From contig CAJTLV010000005.1 in assembly GCA_910577435.1 (NCBI GenBank), positions 81,829 through 145,828 on the forward strand: a stretch of 64,000 nt of DNA, given 5' to 3'. The notes beneath the pieces were generated by a model that was not told the DNA's origin, ran no database searches, and saw nothing but the letters and a program-made list of their open reading frames with translations. The DNA comes from an uncultured Christensenella sp. Its GTDB lineage: Bacteria > Bacillota > Clostridia > Christensenellales > Pumilibacteraceae. Numbering within the stretch: position 1 is the first letter of the stretch; every line of letters starts with the position of its first letter. This document shows positions 44,615 through 53,054 of this stretch, one piece after another. A program made the position numbers and the translations under genes.

Positions 44615-44925
44615 GTTATGTCCTCCGTTCCCTTTCCGGGTATGATATTGCCGTGATTGAGATTTGCGGCTTCGGCTTCCTTTTGAGCTGCCAAGCCGTC
44701 GACCATAGAATGCAAAGACACCGAGATTGCTGTCGCTGTTTGCCCGAGCGTCTTGTCTATGTACAGCTCTTCAAAATCGCCTTGCTTAATGGACGGATTG
44801 CTGTCGTGCGTGTGCATCTCGCATACGTTGACTATACCCTTGCGTATCTCCACAAGGTATTTGTTGAGCTTCTTGGTTGCTGTCGCCGACAGTCTGAACG
44901 GCTGCGGCTGTTTTCGTTTTGCCAT
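44611..44925 (-). CDS. small phage protein between terminase and portal genes
   Basis: 104 aa, mixed helix. KLNKYLVEIRKGIVNVCEMH and DFEELYIDKTLGQTATAISV are its clearest segments. Good ribosome site (AGGAGGCCCAC). No family recognised. Confidence 0.5.
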   Translation of the reverse strand: MAKRKQPQPFRLSATATKKLNKYLVEIRKGIVNVCEMHTHDSNPSIKQGDFEELYIDKTLGQTATAISVSLHSMVDGLAAQKEAEAANLNHGNIIPGKGTEDIT

Positions 44926-44934
44926 GTGGGCCTC

Positions 44935-46353
44935 CTAATAGAATTGTATTTTGTTTTGCGGGCGGCGGGTTGCGTCCGCGAGTATCTTTGCTATACGCCA
45001 CAAAATGAGATACGAGAAGCAGTCGGCGTAGTCTTGCCACACGTCCTTTTGGTCTAATTCCGAACCGTCCTTGTCCTCTAAAATTTGGCGGTGAGCTTTG
45101 AGCATTTGCTCGTCGCACCATACGATGCGGCTTGTCGGGTATTGCTTGCTTTGCATCATAAGTTGACACTTGACCGCCGCCCTTGCCGGTAGATCAGGGC
45201 AAAGCCATTTGTCGGTCTTGACGCAACCGAGAACGCTCACCTTGCCGCGCCAACGGCTATGATTTTGCCAAGTGCTGACGAGCTTGTAGTCCGCTTTGTC
45301 GATTAGGATCGTGCGGAACTTGCCGTAGAATTTGAGCCAATAGCTATACAGCCACGCTTCGGCTTCAGTGATAATGTCGCGGTGTTCGATGCTGTTTATC
45401 TTCTTGGAAGCTATCGCCACGACGCGGTGGTATTGCTTGGTATAACCGCCAAGCGCAACAATCGTGTGCGATTTGCTGTTGTCCTCGCCGTTCACGCTCG
45501 CGCCAACGTCGACCATTGCGACCACTTCTTCGAATGCGTTAAGGTTTAGGTCGGCGAAGCTCACGAGCTGCACGCCGCCGAGTAGCTTCGCATACAGCGC
45601 GCCCTCCGCGTAGCCGCGACAGCCGAGTATCTTCGAATAGTGGTAGAAGCTCCCGACCGGGTAGCTGTTGACAAGCCGCGCCGTTTGCTCGGGTGTCTTG
45701 TGCGGGCAGTCGTCTTGTAGGTTGAAATGGTAATAGTGTTCGCTCGGGCGGTCCTCCACCATTTCGTCAAGCTCTATCTTCGGCACGGTATCGCGGAACA
45801 TAACCGTCGCGTGGTTTACAAGCTCGGTGTAAAACTCTTGCGTAGGGTTGCCGCCGTTGGTCGTGGTTATCAGCCAACCGGGGTATGCCAAACGCTGAAC
45901 GCGTCCGTATGCCTCGCGTATAACGTCCGGGTGTAACGCCGAAAGCTCGTCAAGCAATATGCCGCCCAAGTCAAGCGACAGTATGTTCTGATAGCTCGCT
46001 TTGTTGTCCGCTCCGGCTATGTACACTATTTTCTTGCCATACTTGCCGTAGATGCAAAAGTGCGAACCGGCAGCGTCCTTGTTGCCGTCGCTGTACTCGC
46101 TGCACAGCCCTCTGTGTATGTTGTACAAGCTGTCGGCTTTGTCTACGAAGTTACGCTTGGCGAGTACGCTCGACACGCCGATAATCGCAAATTGGTTGAC
46201 GTTTGCGGGCGCGTTCATTACTCGGTCGAAGAATGTCAAACCGCCGACGAGCGTCTTACTCGTTCCCATAGCTCCGCACAAGTGAATGACCGGTGCGTCG
46301 TCCGCGAATATCGCTCGCATTTTCTCCGTCCATATCACTTGGTCGAATGTCAT
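44935..46353 (-). CDS. terL: terminase large subunit
   Basis: 472 aa motor-nuclease for DNA packaging. The ATPase half has a Walker A-like loop HLCGAMGTSKTLVGG and a Walker B region LDLGGILLDELSALHPDVI with acidic pair Asp-Glu. The C-terminal nuclease half begins VVAMVDVGASVNGEDNSKSH (first acidic residue). Length is normal for the family. ATGA overlap with the small subunit gene. Confidence 0.9.
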   Translation of the reverse strand: MTFDQVIWTEKMRAIFADDAPVIHLCGAMGTSKTLVGGLTFFDRVMNAPANVNQFAIIGVSSVLAKRNFVDKADSLYNIHRGLCSEYSDGNKDAAGSHFCIYGKYGKKIVYIAGADNKASYQNILSLDLGGILLDELSALHPDVIREAYGRVQRLAYPGWLITTTNGGNPTQEFYTELVNHATVMFRDTVPKIELDEMVEDRPSEHYYHFNLQDDCPHKTPEQTARLVNSYPVGSFYHYSKILGCRGYAEGALYAKLLGGVQLVSFADLNLNAFEEVVAMVDVGASVNGEDNSKSHTIVALGGYTKQYHRVVAIASKKINSIEHRDIITEAEAWLYSYWLKFYGKFRTILIDKADYKLVSTWQNHSRWRGKVSVLGCVKTDKWLCPDLPARAAVKCQLMMQSKQYPTSRIVWCDEQMLKAHRQILEDKDGSELDQKDVWQDYADCFSYLILWRIAKILADATRRPQNKIQFY

Positions 46354-46757
46354 TTCTTCTTCGCCCCTTTGATAGCCGCCGCCGCTCGGTCGTATGCCGC
46401 GCGCTGCTCGTCTTTAATCTCCAAGTTTACGGTGGAAGCCGCCGCCTCGCCGCGTATCTCGATTAAGAGCTTGTTCGCTTGCGCGTCGCCGTTCTCGGCT
46501 TTTTGCATTAGCTTCAAGAGCCGCAGCGTTTGCCGTGTGTGCATATCTTCGGGTATGCCGAGCCTTGTCATAATCTCGCCGTTGCCGTCCGTTACCGGGA
46601 GACCGTCGAGCATCTCCACTATCTCGCGCGACGTCTTGGCTTGCGCTCGTACTTCGGCGCTCTTCTTGCCGCCTTTGCGTCCGTTCTTCACGGCTTCCTC
46701 ACGGCTTGACGCTGGCTTTTCCTTGCCGAAGCGTTTTAGATTTTTCTCGTTTGCCAT
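46350..46757 (-). CDS. terminase small subunit-like protein
   Basis: 135 aa. A basic start with the GRKGGKKSAEVRA 'KGG' motif, a helix-rich middle (MHTRQTLRLLKLMQKAENGD) and a Lys-rich end (AAAAIKGAKKK). Position directly before the large subunit and the coupled start support the role of DNA-recognition subunit. Strong ribosome site GGGAGGGACCA. Confidence 0.75.
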   Translation of the reverse strand: MANEKNLKRFGKEKPASSREEAVKNGRKGGKKSAEVRAQAKTSREIVEMLDGLPVTDGNGEIMTRLGIPEDMHTRQTLRLLKLMQKAENGDAQANKLLIEIRGEAAASTVNLEIKDEQRAAYDRAAAAIKGAKKK

Positions 46758-46769
46758 TGGTCCCTCCCA

Positions 46770-47564
46770 TTAGAACAGCCCCCACTCGGCAAACTTTTCA
46801 AAGCCGCCGATATCGTTTATGTAGCTTCTCGCTATCTCTACGATTTCGGCGTAGGGCTTTCCGTCTATTGTTGTATCGCCTATCGCGCACGACAGCTCTA
46901 CGGGTCGCCCCGTTTCTTGTGCTTTAAGGAATGCGTATATATTCACGCTGACGTCGGCTTTCGATAGGTCTTTGCCGTGCAAGCCGCCGCCCGTTACCGA
47001 ATGCCCCATATCGCTGCCGAGCTTTCGGTTGGTTGCTCCCGTGTCTACGTTCAAACCGCCGAGCCAATCTCCGAGCGGGTTTACTATGATTTTACCGCCG
47101 CCTTTGGCGAGATTTTGCCGCAGCTCGTTCGTGTTCGCGTGGCTTTGGCACACGATTATTTTGTCGCCGTCCACTATGTACTTGCCGTCGCTCTGATATT
47201 CGTCGTATAAGGCTCTTGCAAGCCAAGACGCGCGGTGTTCTTCTTCCGTTAGCGGAATTCCCTTGAATATTCCGTTATCGCCACAGCGTAGCTCACAGCG
47301 CTGATTTTCGGCAAGCGCCGCGTCTTGGTTGTGTCTTACATAGTCGACCGCGATTGTTCCCGCTATTCGCCACACGGCGCGGTTTATTTCTTCCGTGCGT
47401 AGCACCACCGAGCTTTCGGCTATTATGTGGGCTTTGCCGTGTCCGATTAGGACCTCGACCGCTATCTTCGGGTTTCGGTCTTTCATGTACGCCATATCGA
47501 CGAGCGCGCCCGCTATGCGGTCGGCTATCTTGTCGGGGTGGTTCGGGTTTACTTTTTCGATCAT
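46770..47564 (-). CDS. metK: short phage S-adenosylmethionine synthetase homologue
   Basis: 264 aa against about 385-400 for cellular MetK. It would make AdoMet from methionine and ATP. Recognisable MetK blocks: NPNHPDKIADRIAGALVD (normally GHPDK), RCGDNGIFKGIP (normally GAGDQG), and GDWLGGLNVDTGATNRKLGS followed by MGHSVTGGGLHGKDLSKADV (the K+/phosphate-binding GGGAFSGKD region). Loops and one subdomain are trimmed. It is coupled by ATGA to a DNA methyltransferase gene, so it likely supplies local methyl donor for the three phage methyltransferases. Confidence 0.8.
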   Translation of the reverse strand: MIEKVNPNHPDKIADRIAGALVDMAYMKDRNPKIAVEVLIGHGKAHIIAESSVVLRTEEINRAVWRIAGTIAVDYVRHNQDAALAENQRCELRCGDNGIFKGIPLTEEEHRASWLARALYDEYQSDGKYIVDGDKIIVCQSHANTNELRQNLAKGGGKIIVNPLGDWLGGLNVDTGATNRKLGSDMGHSVTGGGLHGKDLSKADVSVNIYAFLKAQETGRPVELSCAIGDTTIDGKPYAEIVEIARSYINDIGGFEKFAEWGLF

Positions 47565-48709
47565 TGTATCTTAACCGCCTTTTGACCGGTCAACTTCTCC
47601 CACCGGTCGATTATTACGTCGCAGTAGCGCGGGTCAAACTCTATCGTCGTGCATACTCTCCCGAGCTGCTCGCAAGCTATCAACACGCTTCCGCTGCCGC
47701 CGAACGGATCGAGTACGCTCTCGCTCGGTCGGGTGCTGTTTCTTATCAATCTTGCAAGCAGTTTAACGGGCTTCATTGTAGGGTGTTCGGCGTTCCGCGC
47801 GGGTTTGTCCTCATTAATAACCGTCGCTTGCGTTCGGTCGTCTATGAAGTAATGAGCCGCGCCGTCTTTCCAACCGTACAAACAAGGCTCGTGTTTCCAT
47901 TGGTAGTCTTGCCGACCCATAACTATGGTGTTCTTATTCCATACAAGGCATTGTCTTACTTTGCCCAACTGTTCGCGCGCCGCCTTGCGGAAGTTTTCGC
48001 CCTCGCTGTCGGCGTGGAATATATACCAAACGCCGCCCGGCTTTAATGCTTCGGCGGCGTTTCGGAACGCGTCACTCAAAAACTCGAAAAACGACGCGTC
48101 GTCTTTTTTGTCGTTCTCGATTTTCAGCTTGTCTTTCGTTTTGCCCTCGTAATCTACGTTATACGGCGGGTCGGTCAGCAATAGGTCAAAAAGCGCCCCC
48201 CCCCTCCCGAGATTTGTATAGCTCAATGCGCTTGTTGCATCTCCGCATAGCAGCGTATGCGCGCCGAGCTTGTAAATATCGCCGAGCTTCGCTTTCGGCT
48301 CTTCGGGTGGTTCGGGTTCGTAGTTATCTTCGTAGGCTTCGCCGGGTAGCGTGGTATCGAAGCCAAAGTCGGTCATATCGAGCTGTATGTCGCTCAACTC
48401 TAACTGCAGCAGCTCGAAATCCCAATCGGCAAGCTCGGCAGTCTTATTGTCCGCGAGCCTAAACGCCTTGATTTGGTCGGGCGTTAGATCGTCCGCTATT
48501 ATGCACGGCACCTCTTTAAGCCCGAGCTTCTTCGCAGCTTTGAACCGCGTGTGTCCGGCTATGATTTCGCCGTCCGTGTCTATCACGATCGGAATTTTGA
48601 AGCCGAACTCTTTTATGCTCGCCGCGACCGCGTCGACCGCTCCGTCGTTCTTGCGCGGGTTGCGATTGTACGGTTTCAGCTCGTCTATCACCTTGTTAAT
48701 GATTTGCAT
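47561..48709 (-). CDS. ParB-like domain fused to DNA (N4-cytosine/N6-adenine) methyltransferase
   Basis: 382 aa from ATG at 48709 (GGGAGACGCT). Residues 1-110 form a ParB/Srx-like domain (IVIDTDGEIIAGHTRFKAAK). The methyltransferase follows with motif IV DPPY (LLLTDPPYNVDYEG) and C-terminal motif I (SVLDPFGGSGSVLIACEQLG), the beta-class order. A 9-nt G run at 48196-48204 encodes GRGGA just before the DPPY strand and is in frame here. Usual late position before MetK and terminase. Confidence 0.85.
   Translation of the reverse strand: MQIINKVIDELKPYNRNPRKNDGAVDAVAASIKEFGFKIPIVIDTDGEIIAGHTRFKAAKKLGLKEVPCIIADDLTPDQIKAFRLADNKTAELADWDFELLQLELSDIQLDMTDFGFDTTLPGEAYEDNYEPEPPEEPKAKLGDIYKLGAHTLLCGDATSALSYTNLGRGGALFDLLLTDPPYNVDYEGKTKDKLKIENDKKDDASFFEFLSDAFRNAAEALKPGGVWYIFHADSEGENFRKAAREQLGKVRQCLVWNKNTIVMGRQDYQWKHEPCLYGWKDGAAHYFIDDRTQATVINEDKPARNAEHPTMKPVKLLARLIRNSTRPSESVLDPFGGSGSVLIACEQLGRVCTTIEFDPRYCDVIIDRWEKLTGQKAVKIQ
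48196..48204 (-). repeat. poly-G(9) tract in methyltransferase gene
   Basis: Nine consecutive C on the plus strand (G in the coding strand), about 10 codons before the catalytic DPPY motif. A slip of one base would remove the whole catalytic domain. Confidence 0.9.
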
Positions 48710-48726
48710 AGCGTCTCCCATAATAC

Positions 48727-48759
48727 AAAACCCCGCCCCTATACTCGTGGCGAGGTTTT
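48727..48759 (-). terminator. hairpin upstream of the ParB-methyltransferase gene
   Basis: Arms AAAACCCCGCC and GGCGAGGTTTT (one G-T pair in RNA) around an 11-nt loop. On the minus strand it ends in TTTTGTATT. It lies between the late promoter and the first ATG, so it could be an attenuator read through with an antitermination factor. Confidence 0.7.
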
Positions 48760-48781
48760 ACTTGAAATATTCAATGCTACT

Positions 48782-48810
48782 ATTATAGCATATAAAATCG
48801 GCTATTTACA
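48782..48810 (-). promoter_or_regulatory. probable late promoter
   Basis: On the minus strand TGTAAA (48805-48810), 17-nt spacer, TATAAT (48782-48787). It has a good -10 but a poor -35, as expected for a promoter that needs the ArpU/RinA-type activator encoded just upstream. Confidence 0.6.
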
Positions 48811-48829
48811 CGCAGCCTTTGTGTGTAAC

Positions 48830-49234
48830 TCATAAAAGATTGAATTTCCGCGCCCATTTTAGCGCGTACTCAAGCCAACGATCACGCCAACGATAAAAGG
48901 TCGTTTCCCATAGTCCGTCGCACAATAGATCTTTAAGCGGTCGCCCTTTTATGTACAATTCGACCATAACCTTATGCTCCGGCTCGAATTGAAAAGCTAT
49001 AAAGGTATTGCGAACGACCGTCGCCCACGTTCGCTCCGTGTCAAGCTCCAACAGCCGAAGCCCTTTGCTTTCGGTCGGGTTGCTTATGTTGCCACCCCCG
49101 CCGCCTACGCCGCTATAATTAGCTGTCAGCTCCGCGTCTACTATATCGCACACCCGGTCCTCGTATAGCGCCGCGTCCGCTTGGTAGTTTTTGAAGTGCC
49201 ATTCTATTTGTTTACGAATTCGCTTCGTCAGCAT
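48830..49234 (-). CDS. ArpU/RinA-type late transcription regulator
   Basis: 134 aa. MLTKRIRKQIEWHFKNYQAD at the start, a Gly-rich linker (YSGVGGGGGNISNPTE), then a sigma-like helix-turn-helix end (LCDGLWETTFYRWRDRWLEY). This is the layout of phage late activators located just before the packaging genes. Its stop is 20 nt before the inferred late promoter. Confidence 0.75.
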   Translation of the reverse strand: MLTKRIRKQIEWHFKNYQADAALYEDRVCDIVDAELTANYSGVGGGGGNISNPTESKGLRLLELDTERTWATVVRNTFIAFQFEPEHKVMVELYIKGRPLKDLLCDGLWETTFYRWRDRWLEYALKWARKFNLL

Positions 49235-50192
49235 CGAGTAATTCCTCCGTCAATTCTGTAATTTTGGTGTTGTAGTCTATTGTCAGAAGCTCGCCGAATA
49301 TCGCCATAAGACAAGTCGTTACTATACTATCGCCCGCAAGGTGGTATTGACTGGACGGCGATTGATGCTTTGCTGCCGCCTCGTAGTCCTCGCGTTTAAC
49401 GCCCATTATACGGAAGCATTCGCGCGGCGTTAGCTTGCGTATTCGGTACGGCAGCAAATCTACGCCCACAACCGACGCGTTGTCCGGTAGGTCGTCCGTT
49501 ATGTAATCGCTCGCGCGGCTCTCGTGCTTCCCTCGCGCGGCTCTCGTGCTTCCCTCGCGCGTCGTCTTGGCACAAGCTATATCGCGGTTGACTGTAAGGC
49601 TCGATTGGTTGACGTTGTATTTGCTGTCTTTGCTGTTTATGTATCGCTTCATAGCGTCCGACAGCTCGTATTGATTATTGTCTACCACCGGCAATATCGC
49701 CGTTTTGAAACCGTCGGGGCGCGTTGTGATTGTCGGGCTGATACCGTCCTTGTTCACACGCTTATTGTACGCGTCTATCGTGTCGCTCGGCTCACAGTCG
49801 TTCTCTTTCAAGGTTTCGATTGCTTGTTGGTAAAATCGGTAGCTGTCTATTGCGTCATCCGTGCTGTTTTGTTTGCTGTGTACCATAGGTTCAATCACCA
49901 CTTGTTGCGCGTCGCTCGTTGTGAGTGTTTGAGCTACGCCGTGACCGACGCGCCCGCGTCGTGTTTTGCTGTTTGGAAATGCTGTATTTATGCTGTCGCC
50001 GTAAGTGGCTACGTCGTAGCCTTTTTTGGTGGCTTCGGGGACGATTATTTTCAATTCTTGCTGCCCCCCCCCTGCCGTGTGTATTGTGGGCGACAAGCCA
50101 TTTATTCCGTAGACACGGCGGCTAATGTCGTGTAGTCTTTCCCACTTGCCGCCGGTCAGCTTTCCTATTTGTTCGCATCTTGGTTCGTGCAT
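49212..50192 (-). CDS. C5-cytosine methyltransferase, C-terminal part (target-recognition repeats, motifs IX-X)
   Basis: 326 codons. It contains a series of similar recognition segments (GLSPTIHTAGGGQQELKIIV; VAQTLTTSDAQQVVIE; GISPTITTRPDGFKTAIL). Motif IX (RKLTPRECFRIMGV) and motif X (SQYHLAGDSIVTTCLMAIFG) follow. It lacks motifs I-VIII, which are in the 50281-51393 segment. The two ORFs are in different frames with 88 nt between them; together they make one multi-specific C5 methyltransferase of about 720 aa. The ATG at 50192 need not be a real start. A G(9) tract encodes the Gly triplet of the first segment. Confidence 0.75.
   Translation of the reverse strand: MHEPRCEQIGKLTGGKWERLHDISRRVYGINGLSPTIHTAGGGQQELKIIVPEATKKGYDVATYGDSINTAFPNSKTRRGRVGHGVAQTLTTSDAQQVVIEPMVHSKQNSTDDAIDSYRFYQQAIETLKENDCEPSDTIDAYNKRVNKDGISPTITTRPDGFKTAILPVVDNNQYELSDAMKRYINSKDSKYNVNQSSLTVNRDIACAKTTREGSTRAARGKHESRASDYITDDLPDNASVVGVDLLPYRIRKLTPRECFRIMGVKREDYEAAAKHQSPSSQYHLAGDSIVTTCLMAIFGELLTIDYNTKITELTEELLDADEANS
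50064..50072 (-). repeat. poly-G(9) tract in C5 methyltransferase
   Basis: Nine G in the coding strand encoding AGGGQQ within a recognition repeat; in frame at this length. Confidence 0.9.
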
Positions 50193-50280
50193 AATATCAC
50201 CCCGTTTGTTCCGTTTGTGTCAATCGTGCGACTTATGCCCGGAAGTGGGCCTCTTTGGAATGCTGCCGATTTCCCGACCG

Positions 50281-51393
50281 TTATTCCAAAGCTGCCCCCC
50301 CCCCCGCGTTTCCATGACCGCGTTCATTGCTTGGTTTCCGAAGCCTTTGTGATCCCTCGCACAAATCATCGCCGCGACCGTCGTCGTCCGTTCGAGCTTC
50401 GTTCCCCTGTTCGATAATAAAATTGTCGTCCGTTCTTCCTCCGGCTCGGGTGCTGATTGTTTTAGCGTACCCCCCCCCGTCAGTCGGTTCGAACTTAAAG
50501 CCGTTACCTTTCGCTTGTTGCTCCGCTGTATGTTTTTCGAACATTTCTATCGTTGCGTCAGAAAGGTAATACTTTTCGTCAACGTGCCGATCGAGAAAAT
50601 CTTTCAATATATATTTTGATTTGCGCGTCGCTGGAAAGGTGTAATAGTAGTCGCCGTGTATGCTCACCATAAAGCAACGGTTTCTATTCTGCGGTATGCC
50701 GAAATCTTTTGCGTTCATTAGCCGGTGATAATTCTTGTAACCTAACCGTTCGAGAAAACCGCGCCACTTGACAAAGTCAGCTATCGCCTTACTGCCTATA
50801 ACTTGCGGCACGTTCTCCATAAGTAGCACTTGCGGTAGCTCGCGGCATTCACCTAAAAGCCTTTCGACCTCCCACAATAGCCCGCTGCGCGTTCCGCTTC
50901 CCTTACTCATTCCGGCACCATTTCCCGCCGGGCTTAAGTCTTGGCACGGAAACGAGTACGTCATTATATAAAGGAATTTGTCGGTGCGCTCGATTGCAAG
51001 GTCGCTTGCGGTGGCTTGCGTTATACTGCCGATATTACGCGTCGCTTGCATGGCGTTATATAGTGTCCGCGCTTTTCTTTTTCCGAAGCGGTTAATTTGA
51101 GCTGCACTCGCCGGTTCATTGTAGTCGATTGATATTCTGCCTAAAAGCCACGCTTTTATCTCATCGGGCGTCAACCCGCGCGAGTAGTCAACGTGATCGT
51201 CTGTGGCGTGAATGTCTTTGTATGCTTGTATAGATTTCGTCGCCCATTCGCTTATGCGGTAATGCTCGAACGGTACGCCGAGATATTTCAGCGCAAGCGC
51301 TTGGCTTCCGTACCCGGCGAATAACTCTATAAGGCGTATCGGCTTATCGTTGCGGAATGGCTGCGTACCGTCAAAAAAGCTGATTTGGTTCAT
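50281..51393 (-). CDS. C5-cytosine methyltransferase, N-terminal catalytic part
   Basis: 370 codons. Motif I LIELFAGYGSQALALKYLGV, motif IV with catalytic Cys SFPCQDLSPAGNGAG, motif VI LLMENVPQVI and motif VIII PQNRNRCFMVSIHG. A first recognition segment (DGGGYAKTISTRAGGRTDDN) follows. The last 30-40 codons before TAA at 50281 look out of frame. The +1 frame there reads ICARDHKGFGNQAMNAVMET, and after the G(11) tract another frame reads LPGISRTIDTNGTNGVIL, like the other repeats. So the gene is broken by at least two shifts, one of them testable at the G(11) tract. Confidence 0.8.
   Translation of the reverse strand: MNQISFFDGTQPFRNDKPIRLIELFAGYGSQALALKYLGVPFEHYRISEWATKSIQAYKDIHATDDHVDYSRGLTPDEIKAWLLGRISIDYNEPASAAQINRFGKRKARTLYNAMQATRNIGSITQATASDLAIERTDKFLYIMTYSFPCQDLSPAGNGAGMSKGSGTRSGLLWEVERLLGECRELPQVLLMENVPQVIGSKAIADFVKWRGFLERLGYKNYHRLMNAKDFGIPQNRNRCFMVSIHGDYYYTFPATRKSKYILKDFLDRHVDEKYYLSDATIEMFEKHTAEQQAKGNGFKFEPTDGGGYAKTISTRAGGRTDDNFIIEQGNEARTDDDGRGDDLCEGSQRLRKPSNERGHGNAGGGAALE
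50295..50305 (-). repeat. poly-G(11) tract at the break of the C5 methyltransferase
   Basis: Eleven G in the coding strand, ten codons or fewer before the premature stop. At ten G the upstream +1 frame would read through into the downstream recognition-repeat frame; at eleven it does not. Confidence 0.9.
50470..50478 (-). repeat. poly-G(9) tract in C5 methyltransferase
   Basis: Nine G in the coding strand encoding TDGGGYAK in a recognition segment; in frame with the catalytic half. Confidence 0.9.
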
Positions 51394-52211
51394 TGGTTGC
51401 TCCCTAAAATGTCGAATATGTTTATTTGGTTCTTGAGCGGAGCGATTTCGTGGCTCGTTTCATGCGGAACGGTTGAGTGGCTATTTTGTATGCGCTGCTC
51501 GGCAATTTCAAAGTAATTATCTTGCTTTTCGATGCCGATAAAATTGCGGTTGGTATTTACGCAAGCAACGCCCGTATTCCCGCCGCCCATACAATTATCA
51601 AGTACGGTGTCGCCCTCGTTGGTGTAAGTCTTGATTAAATACTCAAGGAGGGCTACGGGCTTTTCTGTCCGGTGTCGCGCTTTGCTCGGGTGCGGCTTTA
51701 CAAACTGCAGTATGCTTGTCGGGTATTTTTCGGTCGCCCCTTTGCGGGCATCTTCTATCGCGTCATACTTACCGTAATTGTCGTTTCGCGGCTCTTTGGT
51801 TTTGTATGCTGTTCCCTTGCTGTGCTGCGGTTGCCCTTGCGTAAATTGTGGGTTGTATGTAGGCAGTTTCTTATAGAAAATCGCTATTTGTTCATGCTGT
51901 CGTAACGGCATTCGTTTGGCGTTCAGAAAGCCCGTTGTTAGCTCCTTATTCCAAACTAAATCGTATCTGAACATTCGCTTGTTACTGTTGACTAAATCTA
52001 CATAGAACTTGCCTTGCGCAAAGAGCGCGATGCAACCGTTATCTTTTATAATTCGCTTGTATTGCTTCCATAGCAAGTCGAATGATATTCGCTTATCTGC
52101 TTTGTTTTGCGTTGCCCCATAAGGTAAATCGCAAAGTATCATATCGACCGATTTGTTCGGTATGCTCGGCATTATTTCGAGGCAATCGCCTTTATGTATT
52201 TGAACTGTCAT
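51390..52211 (-). CDS. DNA N6-adenine/N4-cytosine methyltransferase
   Basis: 273 aa, intact. Motif IV is near the N-terminus (MILCDLPYGATQNK) and motif I near the C-terminus (DTVLDNCMGGGNTGVACVNT), the beta-class order. ATGA overlap with the C5 methyltransferase. DLPYG is more usual in adenine enzymes, but the base cannot be decided. With its neighbours it would give the phage DNA several methyl marks against host restriction. Confidence 0.87.
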   Translation of the reverse strand: MTVQIHKGDCLEIMPSIPNKSVDMILCDLPYGATQNKADKRISFDLLWKQYKRIIKDNGCIALFAQGKFYVDLVNSNKRMFRYDLVWNKELTTGFLNAKRMPLRQHEQIAIFYKKLPTYNPQFTQGQPQHSKGTAYKTKEPRNDNYGKYDAIEDARKGATEKYPTSILQFVKPHPSKARHRTEKPVALLEYLIKTYTNEGDTVLDNCMGGGNTGVACVNTNRNFIGIEKQDNYFEIAEQRIQNSHSTVPHETSHEIAPLKNQINIFDILGSNQ

Positions 52212-53045
52212 AATCTAAAAGCTCGGGGTTGTCGTGTATATTGCCGATAACTTCAAACCATTTAATTCTCTGCTTTTCGTAGATTTCAAAGCCGATCGGA
52301 CGGTACATTGCTATTCCCTCGCAGTCGGTTTCAAAACAAAACGTGCCATTTTTGAACACAACTTCTTCTATAAGCTCGAACTCTCCCTCGTAGTGTTCAT
52401 AGCTCGGGCTGCACCGCTTGTCGAGATATACCACTCGGCAAATATCGCCCTCGAATACCCTTTTGCCGTTCTTGTCTTGCAAGCCCGTATATTGCCCGAC
52501 CGTTTCGGGTATAACTTCGGCTTGTAAGTGTTGGTTCGGCAAGCCCCAATCGGTCATACGCGAAAAAATGATCGTGTGGTGCGTGTTTTCGGGGTTGCGG
52601 TCGTAGTCCTCTTTGAAGCAGTATGTTGTATCGTCATACCGCCTATATGCTCCCTCGTACCACTTGCCGCCGTCTTGCCCTCCGGCTGTCTTGTTGCGGA
52701 GCTGATAGCCCCGATTTGCATAGTCGCTTATCAACAACCGCTCGTTATTGTCGAGCTGCTCTTCGGGGCAATTAGCGTATTCGATTTTCCACCCGGTCGG
52801 GTTCGTTTCGCTATACAGTCCGTGCCTTTTTATCGAAAGGTCGATATGCTGTTGGTAGCCGCTCAAGTGCTGCATGAGCGCGTCAGCAATCGCTTTGCTT
52901 GCCCGACGTATGCGTATTTGAAGCCACTCTCGTAGCGCGTTAAAATGTAGACACCACTCTCGTCGTTTACGTCCGGGCAAACCGCAAGTATGCGCTGCTT
53001 GTTCTTCGCTTCGATCGCTTTTAGCTGTCGCCAATTCGTACCCAT
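52192..53045 (-). pseudogene. frameshifted GIY-YIG nuclease fused to a YopX-like protein
   Basis: ATG at 53045 opens a GIY-YIG domain (MGTNWRQLKAIEAKNKQRIL; GVYILTRYESGFKYAYVGQA). After LLTR the frame runs into a stop at 52863. One base added near 52878-52881 restores the expected continuation (LMQHLSGYQQHIDLSIKRHG; GYQLRNKTAGGQ). That frame passes without a break into a YopX-type protein (DGGKWYEGAYRRYDDTTYCF; VGQYTGLQDKNGKRVFEGDI). So a nuclease missing its C-terminus appears joined in frame to a YopX protein missing its first residues, and the nuclease part also carries a 1-nt deletion. Confidence 0.7.
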
Positions 53046-53054
53046 TTCGTCGGC

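Noticed and set aside
52860..52885. Programmed frameshift in the GIY-YIG gene
   Set aside because: The site lacks a slippery heptamer or homopolymer; a plain one-base deletion explains it better.
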